From Pseudaestuariivita rosea (GTDB lineage: Bacteria; Pseudomonadota; Alphaproteobacteria; Rhodobacterales; Rhodobacteraceae), in contig NZ_JACNMP010000014.1 in the NCBI RefSeq assembly GCF_017592335.1, positions 28,359 to 92,358 of the forward strand: DNA of 64,000 nucleotides, written 5' to 3'. The notes beneath the pieces were generated by a model. The model saw nothing but the letters and a program-made list of their open reading frames with translations, was not told where the DNA came from and did not search any database. Shown here one piece after another: positions 52,120-61,900 of the stretch. A program made the translations under genes and the position numbers. Positions within the stretch are counted from its first letter, which is position 1. Every line of letters starts with the position of its first letter.

Positions 52120-53030
52120 CCACAGCGGCAGTCCTTGTGGTGGCCCTTTGTCTGGATGCCATTCTGGGCGAGCCAAAGTGGCTGTGGACCCGTCTGGCCC
52201 ATCCTGCTGTCATAATGGGGCAATTGATCGGCTGGCTTGAAAAGCGGTTCAACACAGATCCCGTACGTCGGACCAAGGGCATTGCAGTCCTGTGTCTTCT
52301 GGTTTTGGGCGCGATTGCTTTGGGTTTTCTGCTACAAATGCTTGGACCTATTGTTCAGGGCATCCTGGCTGCAATTCTGCTGGCGCAGCGATCCCTGGTT
52401 CAGCATGTTCGGGCCGTGGCGGATGAATTACGGCTGTCTTTGGTCTCGGGACGGCAGGCAGTGTCCATGATCGTTGGCCGCGACACGTCGGACATGGGCG
52501 AAAGCGATGTCGCCCGTGCGGCCATTGAATCGGCCGCAGAAAACTTGTCCGATGGTGTCATCGCCCCCGCCTTCTGGTTTCTGGTTGCGGGCCTGCCTGG
52601 CCTACTTGTTTACAAGGTCACAAATACTGCCGATAGCATGATCGGTCATAAAACCGCGCGATATCAAAAGTTTGGCTGGGCTGCGGCGCGGTTTGATGAT
52701 GTTTTGAACTGGGTTCCGGCGCGACTGACTGCGGCCCTGATCGCCGTGTCATGTTGGTGTGTGGGCGCTGGTCGGATCATTTTTCGGGATGCGAAACTGC
52801 ACCGATCTGTCAATGCAGGCTGGCCCGAGGCTGCGATGGCCGTAACTCTGAACATCGCGCTGTCCGGCCCGCGCAGCTACGGCGGCCAACTGCGATGTTA
52901 TCAGTGGGTGCACCCGGAGGGCCGCCGAATTTTGCTGCCCTCGGATATCGACAGAGCTGTTTCGGTTTTATGGCAGACTTGGTTCGTTTTTTTACTTTTG
53001 GTGTTGATATTGTTTGTTTTCAGTCTGTGA
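52116..53030 (+). CDS. cbiB: adenosylcobinamide-phosphate synthase
   Basis: 304 residues with four or five membrane helices; GTG start inside the previous stop region. Amide-linking enzyme of cobalamin synthesis (called CbiB in salmonella and CobD in pseudomonads), recognised by 'LDAILGEPKWLWTRLAHPAVIMGQLIGWLE', 'VGRDTSDMGESDVARAAIESAAENLSDGVIAP' and the C-terminal 'MAVTLNIALSGPRSYGG'. Operon with cobC. Confidence 0.93.
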   Translation: MTTAAVLVVALCLDAILGEPKWLWTRLAHPAVIMGQLIGWLEKRFNTDPVRRTKGIAVLCLLVLGAIALGFLLQMLGPIVQGILAAILLAQRSLVQHVRAVADELRLSLVSGRQAVSMIVGRDTSDMGESDVARAAIESAAENLSDGVIAPAFWFLVAGLPGLLVYKVTNTADSMIGHKTARYQKFGWAAARFDDVLNWVPARLTAALIAVSCWCVGAGRIIFRDAKLHRSVNAGWPEAAMAVTLNIALSGPRSYGGQLRCYQWVHPEGRRILLPSDIDRAVSVLWQTWFVFLLLVLILFVFSL

Positions 53031-53065
53031 AACGGTACTATTCTGATCATTGGATCGGGTGTGAA

Positions 53066-54232
53066 ATGCGATTTGCCTTGGCACTATGCATTTGCGTGAT
53101 TGGATCGGGCCTGAAGGCTGACTGCGGCGGGCCGTTCAATATTTTTGTGGATGGACTAAAGGCCGAGGCTGCGGCGCGAGGATATCAAAACACATCGGTC
53201 GACGCCTTCTTCCGAAAGGTTCAGCAAGACCCCAATGTCATTCGCGTTGACCGCAATCAGGGATTTTTTCAAAAAGACTTCATCGCGTTTTCACAGGCTG
53301 TAATCTCGTCCGATCGTATGCGCAAAGGTCGAGAAAATGCCCAGCGTTACGCAGATATCTTTAGGCGTGCGGAACGCGATTATGGCGTGCCTGCAGGGGT
53401 TCTTTTGGCGTTTTGGGCGCTTTAGACCGACTATGGTGCGGTCCAAGGTAACTATAATACTTTAAATGCTTTGGTGACTTTAGCCCATGATTGTCGGCGC
53501 CCAGATCTATTTCGGCCGCAGATTTTCGCAGCACTTGAGCTTTATCGGCGTGGTGCTTTTGATCCCGAGACCACGACCGGCGCCTGGGCTGGCGAAATTG
53601 GCATGGTGCAGATGTTACCCGAAGACATCATTGAAAATGGTGTTGACGGTGATGGCGATGGTCGCGTTGATCTTAAAACTTCCGTGCCGGATGCATTGTT
53701 TTCGGGTGCAAAGATGCTGCGCGATTTGGGTTGGCGCGCGCAAGAGCCCTGGCTGCAAGAGGTGACGGTGCCCGATACGTTGGACTGGTCTGCGACGGGG
53801 TTACACACAACACGGCTGGTCGACGAGTGGGCGGATGCCGGGGTGCGCGCCAGTACCGGTGAACTGGAACGCGGCAATCTGCCCGCCTCGGTCGTTTTGC
53901 CAATGGGTCGCAAGGGGCCGGCCTTTTTGGCTTATCCTAACTTTCGGATATATTTCGAATGGAACCAAAGTTTTGTCTACGTCACGATTACGGCCTATTT
54001 CGCGACCCGCCTTTCTGGCGCGCCCGTATTTGATAAAGGCATGCCCGATGCGGGGTTGAGTGGCGAACAAATGATCGAACTTCAGCAGAAGTTACAGGCA
54101 CGCGGCTATGACGTTGAAGAAGCTGACGGCATTCTTGGCCGCAAGACCCGGGCGGCTGTCCGATTGATACAGCAAGAGCTGGGCATGCCCGCCGATGCTT
54201 GGCCAACGCAAGACTTGTTGGATTTTTTGTAG
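53066..54232 (+). pseudogene. MltB-type lytic murein transglycosylase, interrupted by TAG at the catalytic Glu codon
   Basis: The 389-codon frame has a signal peptide, an SLT_2-type (MltB) domain and a C-terminal peptidoglycan-binding domain ('LQQKLQARGYDVEEADGILGRKTRAAVRLIQ'). Codon 120 (53423-53425) is TAG, in 'LLAFWAL-stop-TDYGAVQG', exactly where the family has Glu in W-[AG]-[LV]-E-T, the catalytic acid. The frame resumes immediately and remains intact and family-like (AGEIGMVQMLP, DGDGDGRVDLKT). A single GAG-to-TAG change explains it. A base-calling error or readthrough cannot be excluded from one sequence. Confidence 0.8.
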
Positions 54233-54323
54233 CACCCTCATCTTGGCGGCGACAATAGCCAGGTTTTCAATATCCTGGCGGCGTTCAGTCTGAAACATTG
54301 CAGTTGATCGTTACGGTCTAAAA

Positions 54324-55337
54324 CTAGGTTGCGACAGATAGGCCTTCTGTCCTTTTGCGCAGGTTATTTGCATAGAATGTATGGGTCGCTCGCCCTTTGT
54401 GTTTCGATGCGTAAAGGGCCATGTCGGCGTCAGACAGGATCTGATCAGCGTTCGGTTCGACATAGTCTAAGCTGATCGCGGTTCCTGCACTGGCTGATAT
54501 CCTGCAAATGTGATTTTTGTACTGGACCGGCTCTTCCAGTTTTTTGATAATCCGCCTTGCAAAGGCTTCGATTTTTTCCTTTTCGGGTGGATCAGGCAGT
54601 ATGATGACGAATTCATCACCACCAATGCGTGCGACCACGTCGTTTTTGCGCGTGGCTGATACAAGGATCTCGGCTACCCGATGCAAAATATGATCCCCCG
54701 CAGCATGTCCAAAAGTGTCATTGACCGCTTTGAAGTAATCAAGATCCAGGTGCATTAATGCAAAGGGCTGCTCGGAAGAGATGAATTCAGACAAGGCCTG
54801 ATCCATCGCCCGGCGATTTTTCAGGCCGGTCAAGCCATCGGTTGATGCTTTTTCTTCGGCCTGCATCCGCGCGCCCTGAAGCCGGATATTCAATTTACGC
54901 GACTCTTCCATTGCGGCCGATTTCGCCTCGACCAGATAGAGCATTTCGATAATCAGATCGTTCGGTGCAAAGTCAGAGCTGGTCAGGTCGAACTGCCCAA
55001 TTGCTTTGATCGCGTTCATCCCGAAAGACAGATTCAAAACGGCACCGTCCCCATCAGGATCAATCAGTACGATCCCTTTCAGCTTGATCCCTTTGTCATG
55101 TTTAAGAGACAGCTGAATCCGACGGCCGTGCATGGCCAAAAGATCCGGACCAGCGTCGATATTTCTTGGGCGATCAACATCGAAAACGTCGAAAAAGCCA
55201 CGGCCACTGATCAGTCGTTTCTGATCCAGTTTGTGCAGTGTCGGGCCGACATGGTGAAAGATGCCATGCCTGTCGATGGTCAAGCTCATCGGTAGTAACT
55301 TATCAAAAACGCCAGTCAGCGAATTCGGTATCTTCAT
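54324..55337 (-). CDS. HNOBA-GGDEF diguanylate cyclase
   Basis: 337 residues. Residues about 15-145 resemble the HNOBA domain that accompanies H-NOX proteins ('LTIDRHGIFHHVGPTLHKL', 'FDLTSSDFAPNDLIIEMLYLVEAKSAAMEESRKLN' leading into a coiled coil). GGDEF follows: RIGGDEFVI (residues 239-243, intact), with the product-inhibition RxxD at 230-233. It makes c-di-GMP for biofilm or motility control. It is directly downstream of the H-NOX gene (1 bp gap), so signal transfer from that protein is expected. Confidence 0.93.
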   Translation of the reverse strand: MKIPNSLTGVFDKLLPMSLTIDRHGIFHHVGPTLHKLDQKRLISGRGFFDVFDVDRPRNIDAGPDLLAMHGRRIQLSLKHDKGIKLKGIVLIDPDGDGAVLNLSFGMNAIKAIGQFDLTSSDFAPNDLIIEMLYLVEAKSAAMEESRKLNIRLQGARMQAEEKASTDGLTGLKNRRAMDQALSEFISSEQPFALMHLDLDYFKAVNDTFGHAAGDHILHRVAEILVSATRKNDVVARIGGDEFVIILPDPPEKEKIEAFARRIIKKLEEPVQYKNHICRISASAGTAISLDYVEPNADQILSDADMALYASKHKGRATHTFYANNLRKRTEGLSVAT

Positions 55338-55338
55338 C

Positions 55339-55929
55339 TCACGCCCCCGCGGCCTGTGTTAGTTGAAAGCTGCGTCCCTCGGAAAATCCATCGTCAAACA
55401 AACGAACTGAAAGGCTTTCGCTATTTTTATGATGCCCTTTGTGTTCAAGAAAGACCAATGCACCGTAATCATCAGCCATTGCGCGCAGAACGCCGACAAG
55501 CACATAGCCAAATCCAACTTTTGAGTCGGTTATGGCCAGATCATAGTCGCCCTTGGTTTCTTCGATCAGTTCAATATCAGGCAGCAGCAGATCAGGAACG
55601 GCCAACGATGCCCGATCGGACAGATCTTCCAAAGAATAGAGGAATTCTTCGAAAGTTTCACCACCAAAGCGCATCAGTCGCCTCAATGCTTCGCAGTTTG
55701 GATGCGACACCAGATACATGCCGATATCTTCCAGTATGTCGCCTGGCGGTTTGTCCAGATAACTGCTGAGCGCCGTCAGAAGTTTGCTGGTGATAATGCT
55801 TTCATAGCTGAGCATTGCTTCGAACGTGTCGATCCCAATCGCGGATTTGCGCACAACATTTCGCCAGCTTTCCATGCCATATGTGTCACAGACGAATTTT
55901 TCGATCGCGCGGTTTACCAGGCCATGCAT
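55339..55929 (-). CDS. H-NOX family protein lacking heme-ligand residues
   Basis: 196 residues with the overall H-NOX layout (MHGLVNRAIEKFVCDTYG at the start). In heme-binding members a His lies in 'DDLHLR' and a YxSxR motif contacts propionates. Here the first segment is LEDLSDRASL, so Ser104 stands at the His position, and the second reads 'YDLAITDSKVGFGYVL' with no Tyr-x-Ser-x-Arg. Heme binding by the usual route is therefore unlikely. Operon with the HNOBA-GGDEF gene, the normal arrangement of active H-NOX sensors. It may sense something else. Confidence 0.85.
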   Translation of the reverse strand: MHGLVNRAIEKFVCDTYGMESWRNVVRKSAIGIDTFEAMLSYESIITSKLLTALSSYLDKPPGDILEDIGMYLVSHPNCEALRRLMRFGGETFEEFLYSLEDLSDRASLAVPDLLLPDIELIEETKGDYDLAITDSKVGFGYVLVGVLRAMADDYGALVFLEHKGHHKNSESLSVRLFDDGFSEGRSFQLTQAAGA

Positions 55930-56012
55930 CTCAGATCTCCCTTACCGATGGGGACCATACAGTTCGGGCTGTTAAGAAATACCGAATAGTTTCAATTGTC
56001 TGTATTTAGATA

Positions 56013-57572
56013 TCAATAGTCGGTGGGGGCGCCACCTTCGGCTTTGCGGCGGGCCACAAAATCACTAAGTTCTTCGCGTACCGCGATATCCATTGGTGGG
56101 GCTTCGAAATTGGCGATGATGTCTTTATAGATCCTATGCGCCCGTTCCTGAGCCCAGACGGCGCCATCCATTTCCCAGGCTTCGAAGTTACGCCAGTCTG
56201 ACATAAAGGGCTGATAGAATGCATTCGCATAGCGTTCCTGGGTGTGGGCGATACCAAAGAAGTTACCCATATCATTGCCTTCACGAATGGCATCAAGGGC
56301 CAGATGTTCCGGATCGGTTGCGACGATATCGGGATCAAAATACTTCTGGATGTGCTGAATCATCTCGCAATCCATCACGAATTTTTCGGGGCTAGCGATC
56401 AGGCCGCCCTCAAGCCAACCGGCCGCGTGATAAACAATATTGGCACCTGCGCTGACGGCAGACCAGAGGGAATTCGATGTTTCCCATGTGGCTTGTGCAT
56501 CGGGAATATTTGCCGCGCAGACGCCCGAGGCCCGCATTGGCAGCCCGTAAAAACGCGCAAGCTGACCGGTCATTTGTGTGGCGCGCATGTATTCGGGGGT
56601 TCCGAACGCAGGGGCACCCGACTTCATGTCGACGTTCGACGTAAAAGTACCCAGAACGCAGGCCGCCCCGGGCCGAATGTATTGCGCCAGGGCGATTGCA
56701 GATAGTCCTTCTGCCAGTGACTGCGCGACTGCACCTGCCATTGTGACGGGGGCCATTGCGCCTGCCAAGGTGAAAGGCGTCACGATCAAGCCCTGATTTC
56801 GGCGGGCGCAGCGCATCCAGCCATCCAGCATCGGGATGTCGTGTTTCAATGGCGATGTCGAATTGATGTTTGTGAACATCCGCGGCTTTTCTTCGAATTC
56901 TTCATGGGTCAGGCCACCCGCGATGCGGACCATCTCCATGATGTCCTCGATCCGCTCTTTCCCAAGACTATAGCCGTGGATTGCCTTATCCGTCAGCGTC
57001 AGCTTGTCAAAGATCACGTCCAGATGCCGGGTGCTGGCGTGCAAATCGACGGGTTCAACCGGATAGCCGCCAACGACGTGCATACAGTTGAAATACTGTG
57101 TCAGTTTCAGCAGCGTCCGGCATTGTTCGTGGGTGCCTGACACTTTCTTTGCCAGTTCCATATCCCAGTAATTCGGGGGCGAACTGACATTCAGGAACAG
57201 AATATGCTTGCCGCCCACCTCGACACTTCGGTCTGGGTTGCGCGGTGTCAGGGTCCATTGGGCGGGGGCCTTGGCGACCATTTCCATAACGAAATCGCGC
57301 CCCATGCGGACGATGTCGCCATCAATGCTGCATCCGGCCTGTTTGAAGATATCGCGCGCTTCGTCATTATAGATCGCGATGCCAATGTCTTCCAAGACAT
57401 ACATTGCGGCTTCGTGAATGGCCTGAACGCCGTCTTCCCCAAGGGGTTCGGTGGGGCGGTCGGTGTTGACGGGAAGATGCCACACCATCTGTTCAATCAC
57501 AGCAGATCCGCGTCGTCCTGCGGCCCCTGCACGACCTCCGCCCCGGCGACGACGTGTTGCTGCTTCGACCAT
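56013..57572 (-). CDS. MttB-family (trimethylamine/betaine-type) methyltransferase
   Basis: 519 residues. A TIM-barrel-type fold of the MttB superfamily: 'YVLEDIGIAIYNDEARDIFKQAGC', 'GTFTSNVDMKSGAPAFGTPEYMRA', and 'HAAGWLEGGLIASPEKFVMDCEMI'. True trimethylamine MttB uses pyrrolysine encoded by an in-frame TAG; here the frame is continuous with no TAG, so it belongs to the non-pyrrolysine group, several of which demethylate glycine betaine or other quaternary amines to a corrinoid protein. No corrinoid protein gene is adjacent. The N-terminal 'RRRRGGGRAGAAGRRG' is a basic extension. Confidence 0.87.
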   Translation of the reverse strand: MVEAATRRRRGGGRAGAAGRRGSAVIEQMVWHLPVNTDRPTEPLGEDGVQAIHEAAMYVLEDIGIAIYNDEARDIFKQAGCSIDGDIVRMGRDFVMEMVAKAPAQWTLTPRNPDRSVEVGGKHILFLNVSSPPNYWDMELAKKVSGTHEQCRTLLKLTQYFNCMHVVGGYPVEPVDLHASTRHLDVIFDKLTLTDKAIHGYSLGKERIEDIMEMVRIAGGLTHEEFEEKPRMFTNINSTSPLKHDIPMLDGWMRCARRNQGLIVTPFTLAGAMAPVTMAGAVAQSLAEGLSAIALAQYIRPGAACVLGTFTSNVDMKSGAPAFGTPEYMRATQMTGQLARFYGLPMRASGVCAANIPDAQATWETSNSLWSAVSAGANIVYHAAGWLEGGLIASPEKFVMDCEMIQHIQKYFDPDIVATDPEHLALDAIREGNDMGNFFGIAHTQERYANAFYQPFMSDWRNFEAWEMDGAVWAQERAHRIYKDIIANFEAPPMDIAVREELSDFVARRKAEGGAPTDY

Positions 57573-57665
57573 GCTTATCCCCTATATTCCGGTGTTTGTC
57601 ACAGTTGACATCACCGGAATGCAGGGCGTCATTCAGAAAGCGACAAAGATGGTCGCTTTCACATC

Positions 57666-58382
57666 CTAGGCGGCGGTTTCTGTTTTTTGCAGGCTGTCCA
57701 GCCAATGGGGCAGGGCGCTGATATTGTCCAGAACGACATCGGCCAGCGGGGCCAGATCGTCGTGGGTGGCAAGGCCGGTCAGAACGCCAACGGCGCGCAT
57801 GCCAGCGGCGCGTGCTGCCATCATATCGTGCCGACTGTCGCCCACCATCACAATGGTTTCGGGATCAAGCCCCATGCGGTCGGCAAAGGCCAACAACTGG
57901 CCCGCCTGGGGCTTGGCGCCATATCCGCTGTCAAAGCCCGCGATAAAATCGAAAAGATCACCAATGCCAGACTTGGCCAGATGAACCCGCGCGGACGTTT
58001 CACCATCATTTGTGACCACACCCAACCGGATGCCTTGCGCCCGAAGACGCCCCAGAAGGGGCACCAGGGGTGTCGCTTCAACCTGCGGCGCATTCGCCGC
58101 GGATGCATTCATGCGTGTGATCAGGGCCGACGGGGTGGTTCCCGGCAAATGCGGCAAAAGACGTTCAGCAATTTCGCCGGGGGTTCCTGCAATCACAGGG
58201 CTGTCGGGTTTGAATTCCGCGGTGTCGTAGCAATAGCCAACTGCGCGCCCAAGAAGCTCGGCCCGCCTGAGATCTCCGCCCGCCAGATTGAACAGAAGAC
58301 CGCGTGTCCAGTCCCCCCAGGTTGCGTGGAAATCAAAAAGAGTGCCGTCCTTATCAAAAAGGACCCCAGACGTTCGCAGCAA
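57666..58382 (-). CDS. HAD hydrolase, phosphoglycolate-phosphatase-like
   Basis: 238 residues from a TTG start at 58382 with an excellent GGGGAGG site 7 nt upstream. HAD motifs: 'VLFDKDGTLFDF' (nucleophile and acid Asp), 'LGVVTNDGE' (motif II Thr), 'AKPQAGQLLAFA' (Lys) and 'MVGDSRHDMMAA' (acidic pair). Mg2+ phosphatase, possibly Gph-like; substrate uncertain. It is followed by the MttB gene on the same strand after 93 bp. Confidence 0.9.
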   Translation of the reverse strand: MLRTSGVLFDKDGTLFDFHATWGDWTRGLLFNLAGGDLRRAELLGRAVGYCYDTAEFKPDSPVIAGTPGEIAERLLPHLPGTTPSALITRMNASAANAPQVEATPLVPLLGRLRAQGIRLGVVTNDGETSARVHLAKSGIGDLFDFIAGFDSGYGAKPQAGQLLAFADRMGLDPETIVMVGDSRHDMMAARAAGMRAVGVLTGLATHDDLAPLADVVLDNISALPHWLDSLQKTETAA

Positions 58383-58523
58383 TGACGTTCCTCCCCAGAG
58401 AGTCGTTACACCCTAAAACGCGGTGCGCGAAACATAATTACAATTTGTAACACCCGATTGACATATAGATGTTGTTTTTATTGTACACAAGTGTTGGTTG
58501 TTTCGCGATGAACGCGCCATGCT

Positions 58524-58539
58524 CGACAAGCGCTTGTCG
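58524..58539. promoter_or_regulatory. 16-bp perfect palindrome, candidate operator
   Basis: CGACAAGCGCTTGTCG is perfectly palindromic, about 390 bp upstream of the reductive dehalogenase ATG and about 140 bp upstream of the HAD gene start on the other strand. The shape fits a dimeric repressor site. The cognate regulator is not in the window. Confidence 0.4.
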
Positions 58540-58717
58540 TGTTGGTCTATACTACTTAACACAGTTTTGCTGACAATACTGCAAGATTTATTTTTCGCGC
58601 TAAAGTTGTTTTTGCAGTTTCGCTGAATGAGATATCGAAAGATCAGGACGCGGGTAAATTTTTCGGGGTAAGTTAGCGGGGATTTTTTCTTTAAATTATT
58701 GATTATAAATAGAAAAT

Positions 58718-58742
58718 GCAGATAGCATGTTTCCATATCTGC
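58718..58742. promoter_or_regulatory. GCAGATA/TATCTGC inverted repeat upstream of the dehalogenase
   Basis: A 7-bp inverted repeat with an 11-nt centre, about 187 bp before the dehalogenase ATG. It could be an operator or a short hairpin. Confidence 0.3.
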
Positions 58743-58928
58743 TGTGCGCTATTGATCGTGGATATGATCCCACCCATCAAAACCAGGCGGTGTTTAATCG
58801 GATTCATTTGCGACGCCGATGCCAATGATTTGTGCGCCTTGCCCGTTTATTGAACAGCGCACCCGCACAGTCTGCTTCTCAAATGACGCAGCGCCGGTCT
58901 GGGAAAATGAAGATTTTCTGATAACGAT

Positions 58929-61900
58929 ATGGTCGGATTGATGGATAGACGCCCCGTGACGAAGCTCTTCTCATACAAAAATCGACCGGTTCATCTTGGG
59001 GGATATCCCCTTGAAAAACTGCGGCGGGCTGATCGTGCTGACACATCTGATGTGACACCGATGACGCCCTTGTCTTTTCGCAGGCCCGAAGATCCGCTTA
59101 GCATCGTCAACGCGATGCAGGAATATCAGGCCATGCTGGACGCGACGCGGGATGGTCTGATCAAGGCTGAACAAGCTCAAATACCGGCTGATCCGCTTCT
59201 ACGCGCGCAACATCTGAAGGCTTTTGGGTATTACTGCGATGCCGCGATGGTCGGGATTTGCAGGATCACGCCGGACGACTGGCTGGACCAGCCGATCCGC
59301 AACCCTGATATCGACCGGCTGGCCAGTAAAATCGAAACCATGCAGACCAAGACCTTGGCGGCAGGCATCGATGTGATCATGGCGGGTCTAAAGGAGGCGC
59401 TGCGCGCGCCACCGCAAGAATGTCGGCATCATACGCATGCTATCGTGTTTCTATACGACCATCCGCGTGCCCCTCGGGCGAATGAGACCGGGGCGGACTG
59501 GATCAGGGACGCCCTGCCGCATCGAAGTTGCTTGCGCGCCATGGAAACCGCCGTGACGCTGGCCCATTACATCCGCAGCCTGGGATGGGACGCCCGTGCG
59601 CATTCCGAAGCGACAAGCGATATTCATCTGAAAAGGCTTACGGTTCAGGCGGGCCTGGCGACGGTCGATCGGGGTAAACTGATCAATCCATTCGTGGGAT
59701 CGGATTTTGGGGTGGCTGTCGTGACGACCGCGCTGGCGATCAGCCATGACAAACCCCTGGCCCTCGATCAGAACATCCCGCTTGGGTATAAACTGGGGAC
59801 AGGCACTTATGGGAAGTCCAAACGCAGCCGCGACCCGTATGCGCGGCGTGATTTCAGGGACGGGCCGCATCCTTTTGAAACCCTGAAACGTGTCGATGAT
59901 CCTACGACATACATCGACATTGAAAACGTCGCCCGTGTGCCCAAGCGCGCCAATATGTTTGCCCGCGCGTTGTTTGGCGATCTGGGAAAAGCCACGCAAG
60001 AGGCCACAAAGAACGGCAATTATGTCAGAAAGTCAGCCTCGGCCTTTGCCTTTCGCCCGACCCTTGGCGCCCTGACGCTGCTGCAGGATGGCGAGGCGGG
60101 CGACCGGCATCCGTCAACCGAAGATGCAGATCGAAATGCCGTGAATATCAAGGCCGCGCTTTACTTTCTTGGTGTCGATGCCGTCGGTCTAAGCGCCTGT
60201 CCGGAGTGGGCTTACTACAGTCACGATGCCGCGGGGCAATCGATTACGCCCTATCATGAAAACGCCATATCGATGATCATCGACCAGGGGCACGAGACGA
60301 TGGAGGGCGCCTCGGGCGACGATTGGATCGCCTGTGCGCAGTCGATGCGGGCCTATCTGCGGTTTTCGCTTTTGGGCGGCGTTCTGGCCCAGCACCTGCG
60401 TAATCTTGGCTATACCGCGCGCGTCCACAGTGTGATGGATGATGAGGTCCTGCATCCGCCGCTTTTGCTGCTATCCGGTCTGGGCGAGGTCAGCCGCATT
60501 GGCGAGGTGATCCTGAACCCCTTTCTTGGACCGCGCCTGAAGTCCGGGGTGGTCACGACCAATATGCCTATGACCCATGACAAACCTATCGATTTCGGTC
60601 TTCAGCGCTTTTGCGAGGCCTGCAACAAATGCGCCCGCGAATGTCCTAGCGGGGCGATTACCGCTGGTCCGAAACTGATGTTCAATGGCTATGAAATCTG
60701 GAAATCCGACAGCCAGAAATGCACCACCTATCGGGTGGGCCAGAAAAACGGCGCGATGTGCGGGCGCTGTATGAAAACCTGCCCCTGGAACCTTGATGGG
60801 TTGTTTGCCGAGGCGCCCTTCCGATGGGCTGCAATGAATATGCCGGGCACGGCCAAGGCGTTGGCCAAGCTTGACGATCTGGCGGGCAATGGTGAAATCA
60901 ACCCGGTCAAGAAATGGTGGTGGGATCTTGAGATGGTGGACGATGGCCCGTACCGTCCATCGGAACACCCGGTCAATACCCGTCCACTGCAAAAAGAACT
61001 GAACCTGCAGTATGAGGATCAGACATTGGCTGTTTACCCGGCGCCGCTTGCCCCGCCGCCCCACGCCTGGCCTTTCCCGATGAACCGCGAGGCCGGGATT
61101 CAGGCCTATAAAACCATGATCCCCGCAGAGGAACATAAACGCCGCCGCGCACGGGGGCTACCGCCGGAACATCTTTACACCGCTGATCAGACAAAACCGC
61201 CAGTGATGCAGGTGGTCGTGTCGAAGGTCGAACATATGACGGATGCGATCACGAAGTATGAATTCAGTCTGCCTGATGGTGGTGATTTGCCGCCCTTCGA
61301 TGCTGGTGCGCATATCGATGTGGTTGTAGCACCTGAATTCTTTCGCCAGTATTCGCTGTCTGGTAACCCCGCCGACAGGACAAAATACCAGATCGCTGTC
61401 TTGCGAGAGGACACAGGCCGCGGCGGATCAAAACTGATGCACCGGATCTTCGAACGGGGGCGCCGCGTCTTTATCTCTCACCCCATCAATCACTTTCCAC
61501 TGCACGAAGATGCAGGGTTTTCTTATCTGATGGGCGGCGGCATCGGTGTAACCCCAATGATCGCGATGGCACACAGACTGCATGCGATCGGGGCAGATTT
61601 CGCACTGCACTACAGCTGTTCGACCCGACAGGCCGCGGGTTTCATTGAAGATCTTGCAAAGGTGCCATGGGCCGACAAAGTGCACCTGCATATTTCAGGC
61701 GAAGGCACACGTGCCGATCTGCCAAACCTGCTGAGATATCGTGAGGGTGATCACATCTATACCTGCGGACCCGAGCCTTACATGACCGCAGTGATGCAAG
61801 TCGCGAAGGTGAACGGTTTTCCTGAAAGCACCCGGCATCTGGAGTATTTCACAACCCCCGATGTGCCAGACTACGTCAATAATGATTTCACGCTGCATCT

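Larger units (their letters stand above)
58383..58928. other. 546-bp AT-rich leader upstream of the reductive dehalogenase
   Basis: A long non-coding stretch visibly richer in A/T than the genes around it. It contains a 16-bp perfect palindrome (58524-58539) and a GCAGATA/TATCTGC inverted repeat (58718-58742, 11-nt loop), both listed separately. A TTGACA hexamer lies at 58458, with only a poor -10. A 107-codon minus frame lies here but looks spurious. No cobalamin riboswitch box or tRNA was seen. Confidence 0.5.

Noticed and set aside
53423..53425. TAG as pyrrolysine codon in the transglycosylase
   Set aside because: The position is a known catalytic Glu, a one-base mutation explains it, and the only pyrrolysine-linked family nearby (MttB) has no in-frame TAG. 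No pyl genes are in the window.
58413..58736. 107-codon minus-strand ORF in the dehalogenase leader
   Set aside because: It is in AT-rich non-coding DNA, has no ribosome binding site or family similarity, and its composition is unlike real genes here.
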